This document shows positions 16,641 through 30,609 of a stretch of DNA of 64,000 bases, piece by piece. The stretch comes from an uncultured Roseicyclus sp. (lineage in GTDB: Bacteria; Pseudomonadota; Alphaproteobacteria; Rhodobacterales; Rhodobacteraceae), in contig CANLEH010000001.1 in assembly GCA_947489665.1 (NCBI GenBank), forward strand, positions 1,770,501-1,834,500. Reading direction: 5' to 3'. Made by a program: the position numbers and the translations under genes. A model generated the notes under the pieces. It did not search any database, was not told where the DNA came from, and saw only the letters and a list, made by a program, of their open reading frames with translations. Position 1 is the stretch's first letter. Each line of letters starts with the position of its first letter.

Positions 16641-18284
16641 ATGGGGGCGAGTAAAGGGGCTGCTCCGGGAAAGCTGTTGAAAAACCGTGTGAAAATCCGG
16701 TTCTTTGGAACGTTTGCTGTGATCGACAGCAACGGCCGCGACCTCACGCCGAAAGGCAAGAAGGCGCGGGGCATTGTTGCGCTGTTGGCCGAGACCACGA
16801 CCATGCGACGGGGCCGGCGTTGGTTGGAGGCCATGCTTTGGAGTGACCGCGCGCCCAGTCAGGCCAGCGGCTCCCTGCGCCAAAGCTTGAGCGAGTTGCG
16901 ATCCGCCTTCGGTGAAACGGTGGACATTCTGCACTCTGACCGCGGCGATGTGTGGCTCAACGCCGAGGCCGTGGATACCGATATTGACCCAAACAGCCCA
17001 TTGCGGGAACCGGGGCGCGCCTTTCTGGAAGGCTTCGACGTGCGCGACGAAGCGTTCGAGCAATGGTTATCTGAGGCGCGCAGCCGGTATGACGGCACGG
17101 CCCGCGTGCCCGCGGCGCCCGCCGCTGCAAGACCGCTGCAAAATGTCGTGACGATCCGCTCGGCTGTCTCGGAAATCGGCTCCGTCACCGAGAACGTGGT
17201 TGGGCGTGTCTTGGCCGACACCGTAGCCCGCGGGATTGAACAGAATTTCAGCGCCGCACGATATGTCAGCGCATCTCGCAACGATCCTGATCTGGTGCCA
17301 GACCTCGAAATCCGGTGCGACACGGCCAATGACGGCGGGCGCGCCGTGGCCTTCATCCGTGTGGAAGAGGGGGCAAGTGGCCGCGTCCTTTTCTCAGAAC
17401 ATCTCACAGTGCCCGGCACGTCGGCGGACCTTCTGCAATCCGACGCGATCCATGGCATCGTGAACGCCGCCTCGGCCCAGGTGCCTGCACGTCTGGCCAG
17501 CCATATCGACCTGCACCGGCCTGAAGCGGCGGCCATGGGCTTTTCCAGCCTCGCGCGCCGACAGCTCAAACGCCTGGATGGCGAAGGGCTGGCCGAGGCC
17601 AACGAAAACTTCCAACGCGCCTATGAGGTGGACAGCAACGGCGTCTTCCTGGCCTGGCGTGCTTTTGTCCGGATGGCGCAACTGGTCGAGGCGGTGGATG
17701 GCGATGCCCAGGGCTGGCGGGATGAGGTCGATCAACTGGCCTCCGATGCGCTTAACCTGTCGGGCGGCAATAGTCTGGCGGTCGCCTTGGTCGCCCTGAC
17801 GCGTTTCATGCTGGAAGACGATCTGCGCCCGGCGGCGGAACTGGCCAAGACCGCCCTGTCGCAGAACACCAACAGCCTGTTTGCCCGGCAAACCCTTGCC
17901 TTGGCGCATTCTGCCGTGGGGGATGCCGAAAAGGCCTATGCCATGTCCTCCAGCTGCCGCACGGCTGCGGCCAATGACGAACTCAGCCATCTGTGGGACC
18001 TCTACCATGCGCTGGTTTGCATCGGGGCAGGGCGCCTGGATGAAGCGCGCGCAACGTCACACAGCTCAGCCGCCAAATCGCCCACCTTCATTGCGCCGCG
18101 CCGTCAGTTGGTTGCCCTTTGTGCCCATTCCGGTGACTTCGACGATGCCAAAGCGCACTTAACCGCTTTGGAGAAACTGGAAGGCGGGTTCACCATCGAC
18201 CGTTACCTCAACGATCCCGAATACCCGAACCTGACCTTGCGCAACGCGGGGCTTCTTGATCCCGTCCGCAAGATCAAGGACTGA
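16641..18284 (+). CDS. SARP-like transcriptional regulator with TPR C-terminus
   Basis: The protein begins with an OmpR/SARP-type winged-helix domain: KIRFFGTFAV and LTPKGKKARGIVALLAE, then RRWLEAMLWSD and SGSLRQSLSELR, residues about 15-110 from this start. A middle part of unclear fold (about 130-280) is followed by helical TPR-like repeats up to 547. Such bacterial activators often control secondary-metabolite or unusual-enzyme gene sets. The start is uncertain: a TTG at 16554 with GGAGG four bases upstream would add 29 residues, but ATG 16641 leaves a normal divergent promoter of about 140 bases and still contains the whole DNA-binding domain. No ligand or phosphorylation domain is seen. 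It is the best candidate for control of the neighbouring peroxidase, protease and PAP2-type genes. Confidence 0.75.
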   Translation: MGASKGAAPGKLLKNRVKIRFFGTFAVIDSNGRDLTPKGKKARGIVALLAETTTMRRGRRWLEAMLWSDRAPSQASGSLRQSLSELRSAFGETVDILHSDRGDVWLNAEAVDTDIDPNSPLREPGRAFLEGFDVRDEAFEQWLSEARSRYDGTARVPAAPAAARPLQNVVTIRSAVSEIGSVTENVVGRVLADTVARGIEQNFSAARYVSASRNDPDLVPDLEIRCDTANDGGRAVAFIRVEEGASGRVLFSEHLTVPGTSADLLQSDAIHGIVNAASAQVPARLASHIDLHRPEAAAMGFSSLARRQLKRLDGEGLAEANENFQRAYEVDSNGVFLAWRAFVRMAQLVEAVDGDAQGWRDEVDQLASDALNLSGGNSLAVALVALTRFMLEDDLRPAAELAKTALSQNTNSLFARQTLALAHSAVGDAEKAYAMSSSCRTAAANDELSHLWDLYHALVCIGAGRLDEARATSHSSAAKSPTFIAPRRQLVALCAHSGDFDDAKAHLTALEKLEGGFTIDRYLNDPEYPNLTLRNAGLLDPVRKIKD

Positions 18285-18304
18285 CTTTTGCCGGGTTTCG
18301 CGCC

Positions 18305-19183
18305 GTGACGTTCGAACAAATTCGCACATTTCTGTGGGTCGCGCGCCTGGGCGGCTTTCGCAAGGCCTCTGAACGGCTCCACCTATCCCAACCCGCGGTC
18401 TCGACCCGGATCGCCAACCTTGAAGATGAGCTTCAGGTCACGCTGTTCGAGCGTGGGACAGGCAAGTTGATCCTGACCAAGCATGGCCAACAATTGCTGA
18501 CCTATGCCGAGCAGATGCTGTTCGTGGAAGAAGAGATCAAACATCGCGTGGGCTCCTCCGCGCAGGTCGAGGGGTTGTTCCGCGTCGGGGCCTCCGAGAC
18601 CATCGCACAAGCCTGGTTGCCCGAATTTCTACAAGCCTTTTCAAATAGCTACCCCAGCGTGAACGTTGATCTGACAGTCGACATTTCCGGCGCGTTGCGG
18701 GATGGGTTGGTGGAAAGGCGGCTCGATCTTGCCTTTCTGATGGGGCCAATTTCGGAGTTTTCGGTCAAGAACGTGCCCCTGCCGCGCTTTGACCTGCACT
18801 GGTACCGCGCGGCCCACCTGGCAGAGCCGGATCTGGGCACAACGCCGGTGATTTCCTATTCCAGCCGGACGCGCCCGCACCGCGAACTGACCAGCGCCCT
18901 GTCGCAGCGGGTCGGCCCCAAAATGCGGGTGTTCACCTCAGCATCGCTCTCGGCCAGCCTGCGCATGATTGCCGCCGGGATTGCCGTGGGGCCTTACCCA
19001 AAGGTCTTGGCCGGGCCGTTCATGCAGGCGGGCGAAATCGTGGAGTTCGACCCCGATCTGCCCCTGTCACCGCTGGAATTCACTGCATCCTACCTGGCCG
19101 AGCCACGATCGGTTCTGGTTGAGGCGTCCGCAGAGATCGCGGCCGAGGTGGCAGCGGGTTGGCACCGCCTACACCCGGATTGA
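18305..19183 (+). CDS. LysR-family regulator of the 5-oxoprolinase/TRAP locus
   Basis: A 292-residue LysR-type regulator with an N-terminal helix-turn-helix (TFEQIRTFLWVARLGG and KASERLHLSQPAVSTRIANL, residues 2-50), then an effector-binding domain. The start is a GTG. It lies 20 bases after the SARP-like gene and 94 bases before the DUF1445 gene, and all genes to 26.7 kb run in the same direction, so it most likely controls the TRAP/oxoprolinase set. The effector may be the transported compound. Unlike most LysR genes it is not divergent from its presumed target. Confidence 0.9.
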   Translation: MTFEQIRTFLWVARLGGFRKASERLHLSQPAVSTRIANLEDELQVTLFERGTGKLILTKHGQQLLTYAEQMLFVEEEIKHRVGSSAQVEGLFRVGASETIAQAWLPEFLQAFSNSYPSVNVDLTVDISGALRDGLVERRLDLAFLMGPISEFSVKNVPLPRFDLHWYRAAHLAEPDLGTTPVISYSSRTRPHRELTSALSQRVGPKMRVFTSASLSASLRMIAAGIAVGPYPKVLAGPFMQAGEIVEFDPDLPLSPLEFTASYLAEPRSVLVEASAEIAAEVAAGWHRLHPD

Positions 19184-19277
19184 CATCCAAAAATTCGATC
19201 ACTCTTTATCAAAAATGATAATTTGAACGGATGAAGGTTCCTGTGCAAGCCTTGCGCTGACCAAACAGGGGGATCTG

Positions 19278-20090
19278 ATGGCCATGCCATCCGACACAAT
19301 CCAGGACAGCGCTTGGGACATCCGGCAGCGCATTCGCACGGGCGCCCATGTCGGCCACACGGCGGGCCTTGCGCCGGGAAAGCTGCAATGCAACCTCGCC
19401 ATCCTGCCGGAACGCTACGCCCTCGATTTCCTGCGCTTTTGTCAACGTAACCCCAAGCCCTGTCCCGTCGTGGGCGTCAGCGAAACCGGTGATCCAACCC
19501 TGCCGACCCTGGGCCGCGAAATCGACATCCGCACCGACGTGCCGAAGTACCGCGTGTTTCGCGATGGCGTTCTGTCGGGCGAGGTCACGGACATCACGGA
19601 CCTTTGGGCCGATGATCTGGTGACGGTCGCCCTGGGCTGTTCCTTTACCTTCGAGAACGCCTTGATGCGGGCGGGCATTCCGGTGCGCCACATCGAACAG
19701 GGGCGCAACGTGCCGATGTTCCGCTCCAACATCGCGCTGCAAAGTGCGGGGCCATTTGGCGGCGAGATGGTCATCACCATGCGACCGATTCCGGAGGACA
19801 GGGTGGGGGACGCACACATGATCTCCGCGCGCTATCCGCAGGCCCATGGCGTGCCGATCGCCACGGGCGATCCGAAGGCGCTTGGCATCGCCTCGCTGGA
19901 CCGGCCTGACTACGGCGACCCTGTGGACGTCCGCGCAGGCGAGGTGCCGGTCTATTGGGCCTGCGGCGTCACCCCGCAAAACGTCCTTTTGCAGGCCAGG
20001 CTGCCGCTCTGCATCACCCATTCGCCCGGCCATATGCTGATCGCAGATGTCGCCGAAGACGCCGAAACCCCAATCTATTCAAACCCATAA
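19278..20090 (+). CDS. DUF1445 (D-glutamate cyclase / YcsI family) protein
   Basis: A 270-residue protein of the DUF1445 family, also named UPF0317, YcsI or putative hydro-lyase. Typical segments are visible: ARTG-like opening with HTAGLAPGKLQCNLAILPE, CPVVGVSETGDP, VTVALGCSFTFENAL, and the C-terminal CITHSPGHMLIAD. Family names link it to D-glutamate cyclase, which interconverts D-glutamate and 5-oxo-D-proline in animals, though the catalytic assignment in bacteria is not secure. Here it shares an operon with a TRAP transporter and a fused 5-oxoprolinase, which agrees with 5-oxoproline chemistry. GGGGG precedes the ATG. Confidence 0.88.
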   Translation: MAMPSDTIQDSAWDIRQRIRTGAHVGHTAGLAPGKLQCNLAILPERYALDFLRFCQRNPKPCPVVGVSETGDPTLPTLGREIDIRTDVPKYRVFRDGVLSGEVTDITDLWADDLVTVALGCSFTFENALMRAGIPVRHIEQGRNVPMFRSNIALQSAGPFGGEMVITMRPIPEDRVGDAHMISARYPQAHGVPIATGDPKALGIASLDRPDYGDPVDVRAGEVPVYWACGVTPQNVLLQARLPLCITHSPGHMLIADVAEDAETPIYSNP

Positions 20091-20113
20091 ACGACCCAAC
20101 AGGAGGATATCCC

Positions 20114-21139
20114 ATGAAAAAGACACTGAGCCTTTTGGCCGCCACCACCGCGCTTGCCGGTGCCGCGCAAGCGGAGGATTTCAACGTGGTCGGCAGCTGG
20201 TCGTCCCTGCCGCTGCACAACCAGTATGAGGCCCCGTTCTGGACCGAAGTTCTGCCTGGTGCTGGCGATTTCAATGTCGAGTTGACCACCCATAACCAGA
20301 TGGGCCTTGGCCTGTCCGAGATCTATCCGCTGCTGGGGCAGGGCGTCTATGACGTCGCGATGACCGTGGCCGACTACGCCGTGGGCGATGCCCCCGAACT
20401 TGAGGGTTTGGACGTGCCGCTTCTGGCGCTCACCGCTGACGAGGCGCGCGCCATGGTCGATGCGGCGCGTCCCATGGTCGAAGAGATCTTCCGCAACCGC
20501 TTCAACGCCGAAGTCCTCGCCATCGCGCCGTACCCGCCGCAGGTCGTCTTCTGCAATGCCGAGATCAACAGCCTGGCCGATCTCGAAGGGCTGCAAGTCC
20601 GCGCCTCGGGCCGGATGACCGCGATCTTCCTTGAAGCCTTGGGTGCAGAGGGCGTGAACGTGTCCTTCTCCGAAGTGCCGGGCGCGCTTCAGAACGGCGT
20701 GGTCGATTGCGCCGTGACCGGCGCGGGCTCGGGCTATTCCGCAGGTTGGTGGGAGGTTTCCACGCACCTTCTCCCGATCCCCCTTGGCGGCTGGGACAGC
20801 GTTGTGACCGCGATGAACGCCGACCGTTGGGATGGCCTGTCGGCAGACGTGCAAGCCACGATCGAGGCCGAGATCGCCTCAGGCTTTGAAGACCCCGCCT
20901 GGGCCTCCGCCCAAGACGCGCTGGTCAACGACATCGCCTGCCTGACCGGCAATGGCGAGTGCCCCGCAGGGGATGCCCGTGACATGGTGCTGGTTGAGGT
21001 GTCCGACGCCGATTTCGACCGCGCGCGCGAGGTTCTCGTGGGTCAGGTCCTGCCCGATTGGGCCGAGCGTGCAGGTGGCGATTGGGCCGAGCGCTGGAAC
21101 GCGTCGGTCGGTGAAGTCGTCGGCGTGACCATCGAGTAA
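20114..21139 (+). CDS. dctP: TRAP transporter solute-binding protein (DctP-like)
   Basis: A 341-residue periplasmic binding protein. Residues 1-21 form a signal peptide (MKKTLSLLAATTALAG, cleavage expected after AQA). The mature part shows the DctP fold, with YPLLGQGVYDVAMTV and the helix-strand segment LADLEGLQVRASGR, whose Arg normally makes the salt bridge to a substrate carboxylate. AGGAGGATATCCC gives a strong ribosome site before the ATG. Together with the small and large permease genes that follow it would import an organic acid with a sodium gradient. The neighbouring DUF1445 and 5-oxoprolinase genes point to pyroglutamate; TRAP binding proteins for pyroglutamate are known in other bacteria. 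Confidence 0.92.
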   Translation: MKKTLSLLAATTALAGAAQAEDFNVVGSWSSLPLHNQYEAPFWTEVLPGAGDFNVELTTHNQMGLGLSEIYPLLGQGVYDVAMTVADYAVGDAPELEGLDVPLLALTADEARAMVDAARPMVEEIFRNRFNAEVLAIAPYPPQVVFCNAEINSLADLEGLQVRASGRMTAIFLEALGAEGVNVSFSEVPGALQNGVVDCAVTGAGSGYSAGWWEVSTHLLPIPLGGWDSVVTAMNADRWDGLSADVQATIEAEIASGFEDPAWASAQDALVNDIACLTGNGECPAGDARDMVLVEVSDADFDRAREVLVGQVLPDWAERAGGDWAERWNASVGEVVGVTIE

Positions 21140-21207
21140 TCGCCGCTAATGAGATAGGGTTGCAAGGTTGCAACCCTACCTTACCCAACTGATAAGAAAG
21201 CATAATC

Positions 21208-21756
21208 ATGGAATTGGCTTTGATCGACCGCTTGCGCCGGATCAACCGCGCCGTGGCCCTTCTGGTGGGCCTTGGCCTTCTGGGGATGGCCGGGTTCGTG
21301 GTGCTCGACATCATCCTGCGGCAATTCCATGCCTCTTTCGGCGGGTCCGAAGAACTGGCGGGCTATGCCATGGCGCTGGCGACAAGCTGGGGCATGGCCT
21401 ATGCGCTGCTGGAACTGGGCCATATCCGCATCGACCTTCTGCGATCCCGCACGGGGTCGCAGGCCAAGGCGCTTTTTGACGTCTTTTCGCTCATCACCAT
21501 GTCCGCCGTGATCGTCACGATCGCCATCAAATGCTGGCCCGTGGTGGAGCGCGCCATCACAAACGGCTCCCGCGCCAACACGCCGCTCGCCACCCCGCTC
21601 GCCTGGGTGCAGGTGCCATGGTTTGCCGGCTGGGTCTGGTTCGCGGCGATGTCGTGCCTCGTCACGCTCTGCGCCATCCTTCTGGTCGCCAAGGGACGCG
21701 GCCCCGAGACCGAGCCCTTTGCCGGCGCCTTCGCAGAACAGGACAGCCTGCAATGA
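21208..21756 (+). CDS. dctQ: TRAP transporter small permease (DctQ-like)
   Basis: A 182-residue inner-membrane protein with four hydrophobic helices (about residues 13-38, 50-70, 90-110, 130-155), the standard DctQ plan. The segment VVLDIILRQFHASFGGSEELA corresponds to the conserved part between the first two helices. It overlaps the large permease gene by four bases (ATGA), so the two membrane subunits are coupled. The 68-base gap after the binding-protein gene holds a short imperfect inverted repeat around GGTTGCAAGGTTGCAACC, possibly a stability hairpin that lets the binding protein be made in excess. Confidence 0.9.
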   Translation: MELALIDRLRRINRAVALLVGLGLLGMAGFVVLDIILRQFHASFGGSEELAGYAMALATSWGMAYALLELGHIRIDLLRSRTGSQAKALFDVFSLITMSAVIVTIAIKCWPVVERAITNGSRANTPLATPLAWVQVPWFAGWVWFAAMSCLVTLCAILLVAKGRGPETEPFAGAFAEQDSLQ

Positions 21757-23036
21757 TCACCTACGTCTCCGCAGGCCTTCTGGCACTCCTCGCCCTGTCG
21801 ATCCCCGTTGGCATCGTGCTCTTCCTTCTCGGCTTCGGCGTCGATCAGTTCTTCTCAAGCTTCCCGCTGACGCGCGGCCTGGGCAACATGGTCTGGTCGT
21901 CCTCCAACTCGGCCACGCTGATCGCCATCCCCTTCTTCGTTCTGCTCGGCGAAATACTGGTTCGCTCCGGCGTCGCCACCCGCACCTATGCAGCCCTCGA
22001 CCGCTGGGTCAGCTGGCTGCCCGGCGGGCTGGTCCACGCTAATGTCGCCACGGCCACGATGTTTTCCGCAACATCAGGCTCGTCGGTGGCGACCGCTGCC
22101 ACCGTCGCCACCGTGGCCATGCCGCAGGCAGAGAAACTGGGCTACGACCCCAAGCTCTTCTCCGGCGCCATCGCGGCGGGCGGCACGCTTGGCATCATGA
22201 TCCCGCCCTCGATCAACCTGATCGTCTACGGCTTCCTGACCCAATCCAGCATCCCGCAACTCTTCCTCGCGGGCCTGATCCCCGGCCTTGCCCTGGCGCT
22301 CGCCTTCCTGATCGTCACCGCGATCATCTGCACCATCCGCCCCGACCTTGGCGGCCAACGTCGCCTCTTTCCTTTCGCGCAAATGGCCCGCGCGCTGCTG
22401 GACCTGATCCCGATCCTGATCCTGTTCGGCCTGATCGTCGGCTCCATCTATCGCGGTTGGGCCACCCCGACCGAGGCCGCCGCCGTAGGCGTCGTCGGCG
22501 CCCTTCTGATCGCCGCCGCCTTCGGTGGCATTTCGCTGACCATGATGCGCGACAGCCTTCTGGGCACCGTCAAGATCACCTCCATGATCATGCTGATCAT
22601 CATCGGCGCGTCTTTCCTGAACTTCACGCTTTCGTCCGCCGGGCTCGGCCGCGAGTTGACCGCATTCATGGAAGGCCTCGGCCTCGGCCCGATGGGCTTC
22701 ATTATGGTCGTCGTCGTCCTCTACATCGTGCTCGGCTTCTTCATCGAAACCCTCTCGCTCATGGTCGTCACGATCCCGATCATCGTGCCCATGGTGCTGG
22801 CGCAGGGCTATGACGTCATCTGGTTCGGCATCCTGATGATAGTCCTGATCGAGATGGCACTTATCACCCCGCCTGTGGGCCTGAACCTCTACGTGGTTCA
22901 AGGCGCGCGGAAGTCCGGCTCACTCAACGAAGTCATGCTCGGCGCGCTTCCATATTGCTTGGTCATGCTGGCCATGGCCTTCGCCCTGATCTGGTTGCCC
23001 GACATCGCGCTCTGGCTGCCCAACGCGCTCGAATAG
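21753..23036 (+). CDS. dctM: TRAP transporter large permease (DctM-like)
   Basis: A 427-residue inner-membrane protein of the DctM/SiaM type with about 12 hydrophobic segments. Conserved landmarks include ATSGSSVATAATVATVAMP near residue 110, GGTLGIMIPPSINLIVYG near 150, and the C-terminal EMALITPPVGLNLYVV near 370, which form the two re-entrant hairpins of the ion-transporter fold. The start is fixed by the four-base overlap with the small permease. It is followed after 69 bases by the fused oxoprolinase gene. Confidence 0.93.
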   Translation: MITYVSAGLLALLALSIPVGIVLFLLGFGVDQFFSSFPLTRGLGNMVWSSSNSATLIAIPFFVLLGEILVRSGVATRTYAALDRWVSWLPGGLVHANVATATMFSATSGSSVATAATVATVAMPQAEKLGYDPKLFSGAIAAGGTLGIMIPPSINLIVYGFLTQSSIPQLFLAGLIPGLALALAFLIVTAIICTIRPDLGGQRRLFPFAQMARALLDLIPILILFGLIVGSIYRGWATPTEAAAVGVVGALLIAAAFGGISLTMMRDSLLGTVKITSMIMLIIIGASFLNFTLSSAGLGRELTAFMEGLGLGPMGFIMVVVVLYIVLGFFIETLSLMVVTIPIIVPMVLAQGYDVIWFGILMIVLIEMALITPPVGLNLYVVQGARKSGSLNEVMLGALPYCLVMLAMAFALIWLPDIALWLPNALE

Positions 23037-23105
23037 CGCTCAAACCCCTTGTGAACACTGAACCAATGCGGTCCAAACGGCCCGCAAACGAAGAGGAACC
23101 CTCCG

Positions 23106-26656
<3,551 letters not shown>

Positions 26657-26660
<4 letters not shown>

Positions 26661-27376
26661 TCGTCCAGGCGACGCAGCGCCTTCATGGTCCGAAATTCCT
26701 CCTGATCCGGTTCCGCAGCCAGAAGGGGACGGTTCTCAAGATGTTTCGAATAGGCCCGGCTCTCCAGCCGGGTCAATTCGCGTTTGACGAGCTCCACCTG
26801 GAACAGCAGCCGATCCTTGGATGAGCGGAGCTGATCCATCGCCGCTTCCAGCTTGGTCTCGTGATCCTCCGTCAGGATCGAAATATCCTCGATCGCCACG
26901 GCATTGATCGCTGGTAGCAATACCCAATCCAGCGCATCGCGGTACACCTGGCTGGTCAATGCCTCCAACGGATAGCTGAACCCATCCTCGGTTTTCAGGG
27001 CCCGGTGCGGGTTGCCCGCTACGGCGGCAAAACGCACCAGGGCTCGGTTGGGCTGATCATCGTAGTGCGAATACAGCACCCGCAATTGCTTGAGGGACAG
27101 ACCAGGCAGCTGAATTTCTTCATCTGGATTGCTGAACACGCCGTCAGATTTGTTGCGCGAGAACTCCTGCAGAACGGCAAATATGCGGTCACTGATTTCC
27201 GGGCAAAAAACCTCTTCCAGCGGACGTTCTCGTGTGAAGGTGATCCGGTGCCTATGCTCCGGCTTTGAAATGACCAGCGCAATGGGCACCCAAGGCGCAC
27301 CGGGCGATGCGTGGGTCAATGTAATGGACAGCCCGTCAGTATGCTGTGGATCGGACAAGCCAAGCTCCTCCGTCAT
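26657..27376 (-). CDS. Unknown 239-residue protein with coiled-coil C-terminus
   Basis: I do not recognise this protein. It has an N-terminal alpha/beta part of about 150 residues with TFTRERPLEEVFCPEISD, no signal peptide and no membrane helix, and a C-terminal charged helical part (about residues 165-239; ETKLEAAMDQLRSSKDRLL) likely to form a coiled coil. Its stop overlaps the oxoprolinase stop by four bases on the opposite strand. It is 111 bases downstream of the CheB-CheR fusion gene in the same direction, so the two could share a transcript and a signalling role. The ATG is followed by an acidic TEELG start, with no strong ribosome site. Confidence 0.6.
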
Positions 27377-27487
27377 GGTCGTTGAACCCGATAATTATAA
27401 TGATCTCCTTAAGAAACCATTAATAGTTGCTTTCCGGCTGCACGGAAAGCATCGCGTACCTGTCTTTTCAGGCATGGCCATGCGGGT

Positions 27488-30007
<2,520 letters not shown>

Positions 30008-30153
30008 AGTGGCTCCGAAAGGCGCGCAAATTCAGGCACGTGTGATGACTGAAAGGCTAGAGGGTCCGGGCCAGCGGAACAACCGCGACGAAGGGTCCAA
30101 GACGCAAGGATTTCGGGCTAAACCTCAACAGGGATAGGGTATTTTCGCCACAC

Positions 30154-30609
30154 TCACCGAGGTTCGAACGTCAACGCCCCGGTCAGGCGCTGCGGGCCGA
30201 GGGCCTGCATCTCCACAATCAGGGCACCCGCGTCACCCGGCGCGAAGGCCACGCCTTGCCCGTCGGAAGAGGCCAGATCAATCCGAGCGTCAGATGCGCT
30301 GCCCGAAACAGACAGCGTGGCGTTCTCTGTGCCCGAAAAAACCACCTGTCCCGACGCGCTCCCACCCGAGATGGCAATCTGCCATTGCCCCTGGAATCGC
30401 CCCTGCACGGTCGCGCATCCCAGCGTGCCGGTCCAAGTCGTGGACGCGTCGTCATTGGCCTCCAATGTGCACCGGATGCGCAATTGTGCCCCATCGGGCG
30501 CCGTCAGCCGCGCATTGGTGCCCCATTCGCCGGACAGCCATGCCGGAACCTCAGCAGTGGCGGTCATCGGCGCGGCAGCCATAAGGGTGGCGAGCACAAG
30601 TTTTTTCAT
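30154..30609 (-). CDS. Secreted small beta-rich protein, unknown function
   Basis: A 151-residue protein with a clear signal peptide (MKKLVLATLMAAAPMTATA, cleavage about residue 19) and a mature beta-rich domain of about 130 residues. It contains SGEWGTNARLTAPDG and a CTLEAN...LGCATVQGRF pair of cysteines that could form a disulfide in the periplasm. I recognise no family. Its start overlaps the stop of the upstream MMPL/RND exporter gene by four bases (ATGA), so the two products are made together; it could be a periplasmic partner of the exporter. Confidence 0.75.
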   Translation of the reverse strand: MKKLVLATLMAAAPMTATAEVPAWLSGEWGTNARLTAPDGAQLRIRCTLEANDDASTTWTGTLGCATVQGRFQGQWQIAISGGSASGQVVFSGTENATLSVSGSASDARIDLASSDGQGVAFAPGDAGALIVEMQALGPQRLTGALTFEPR

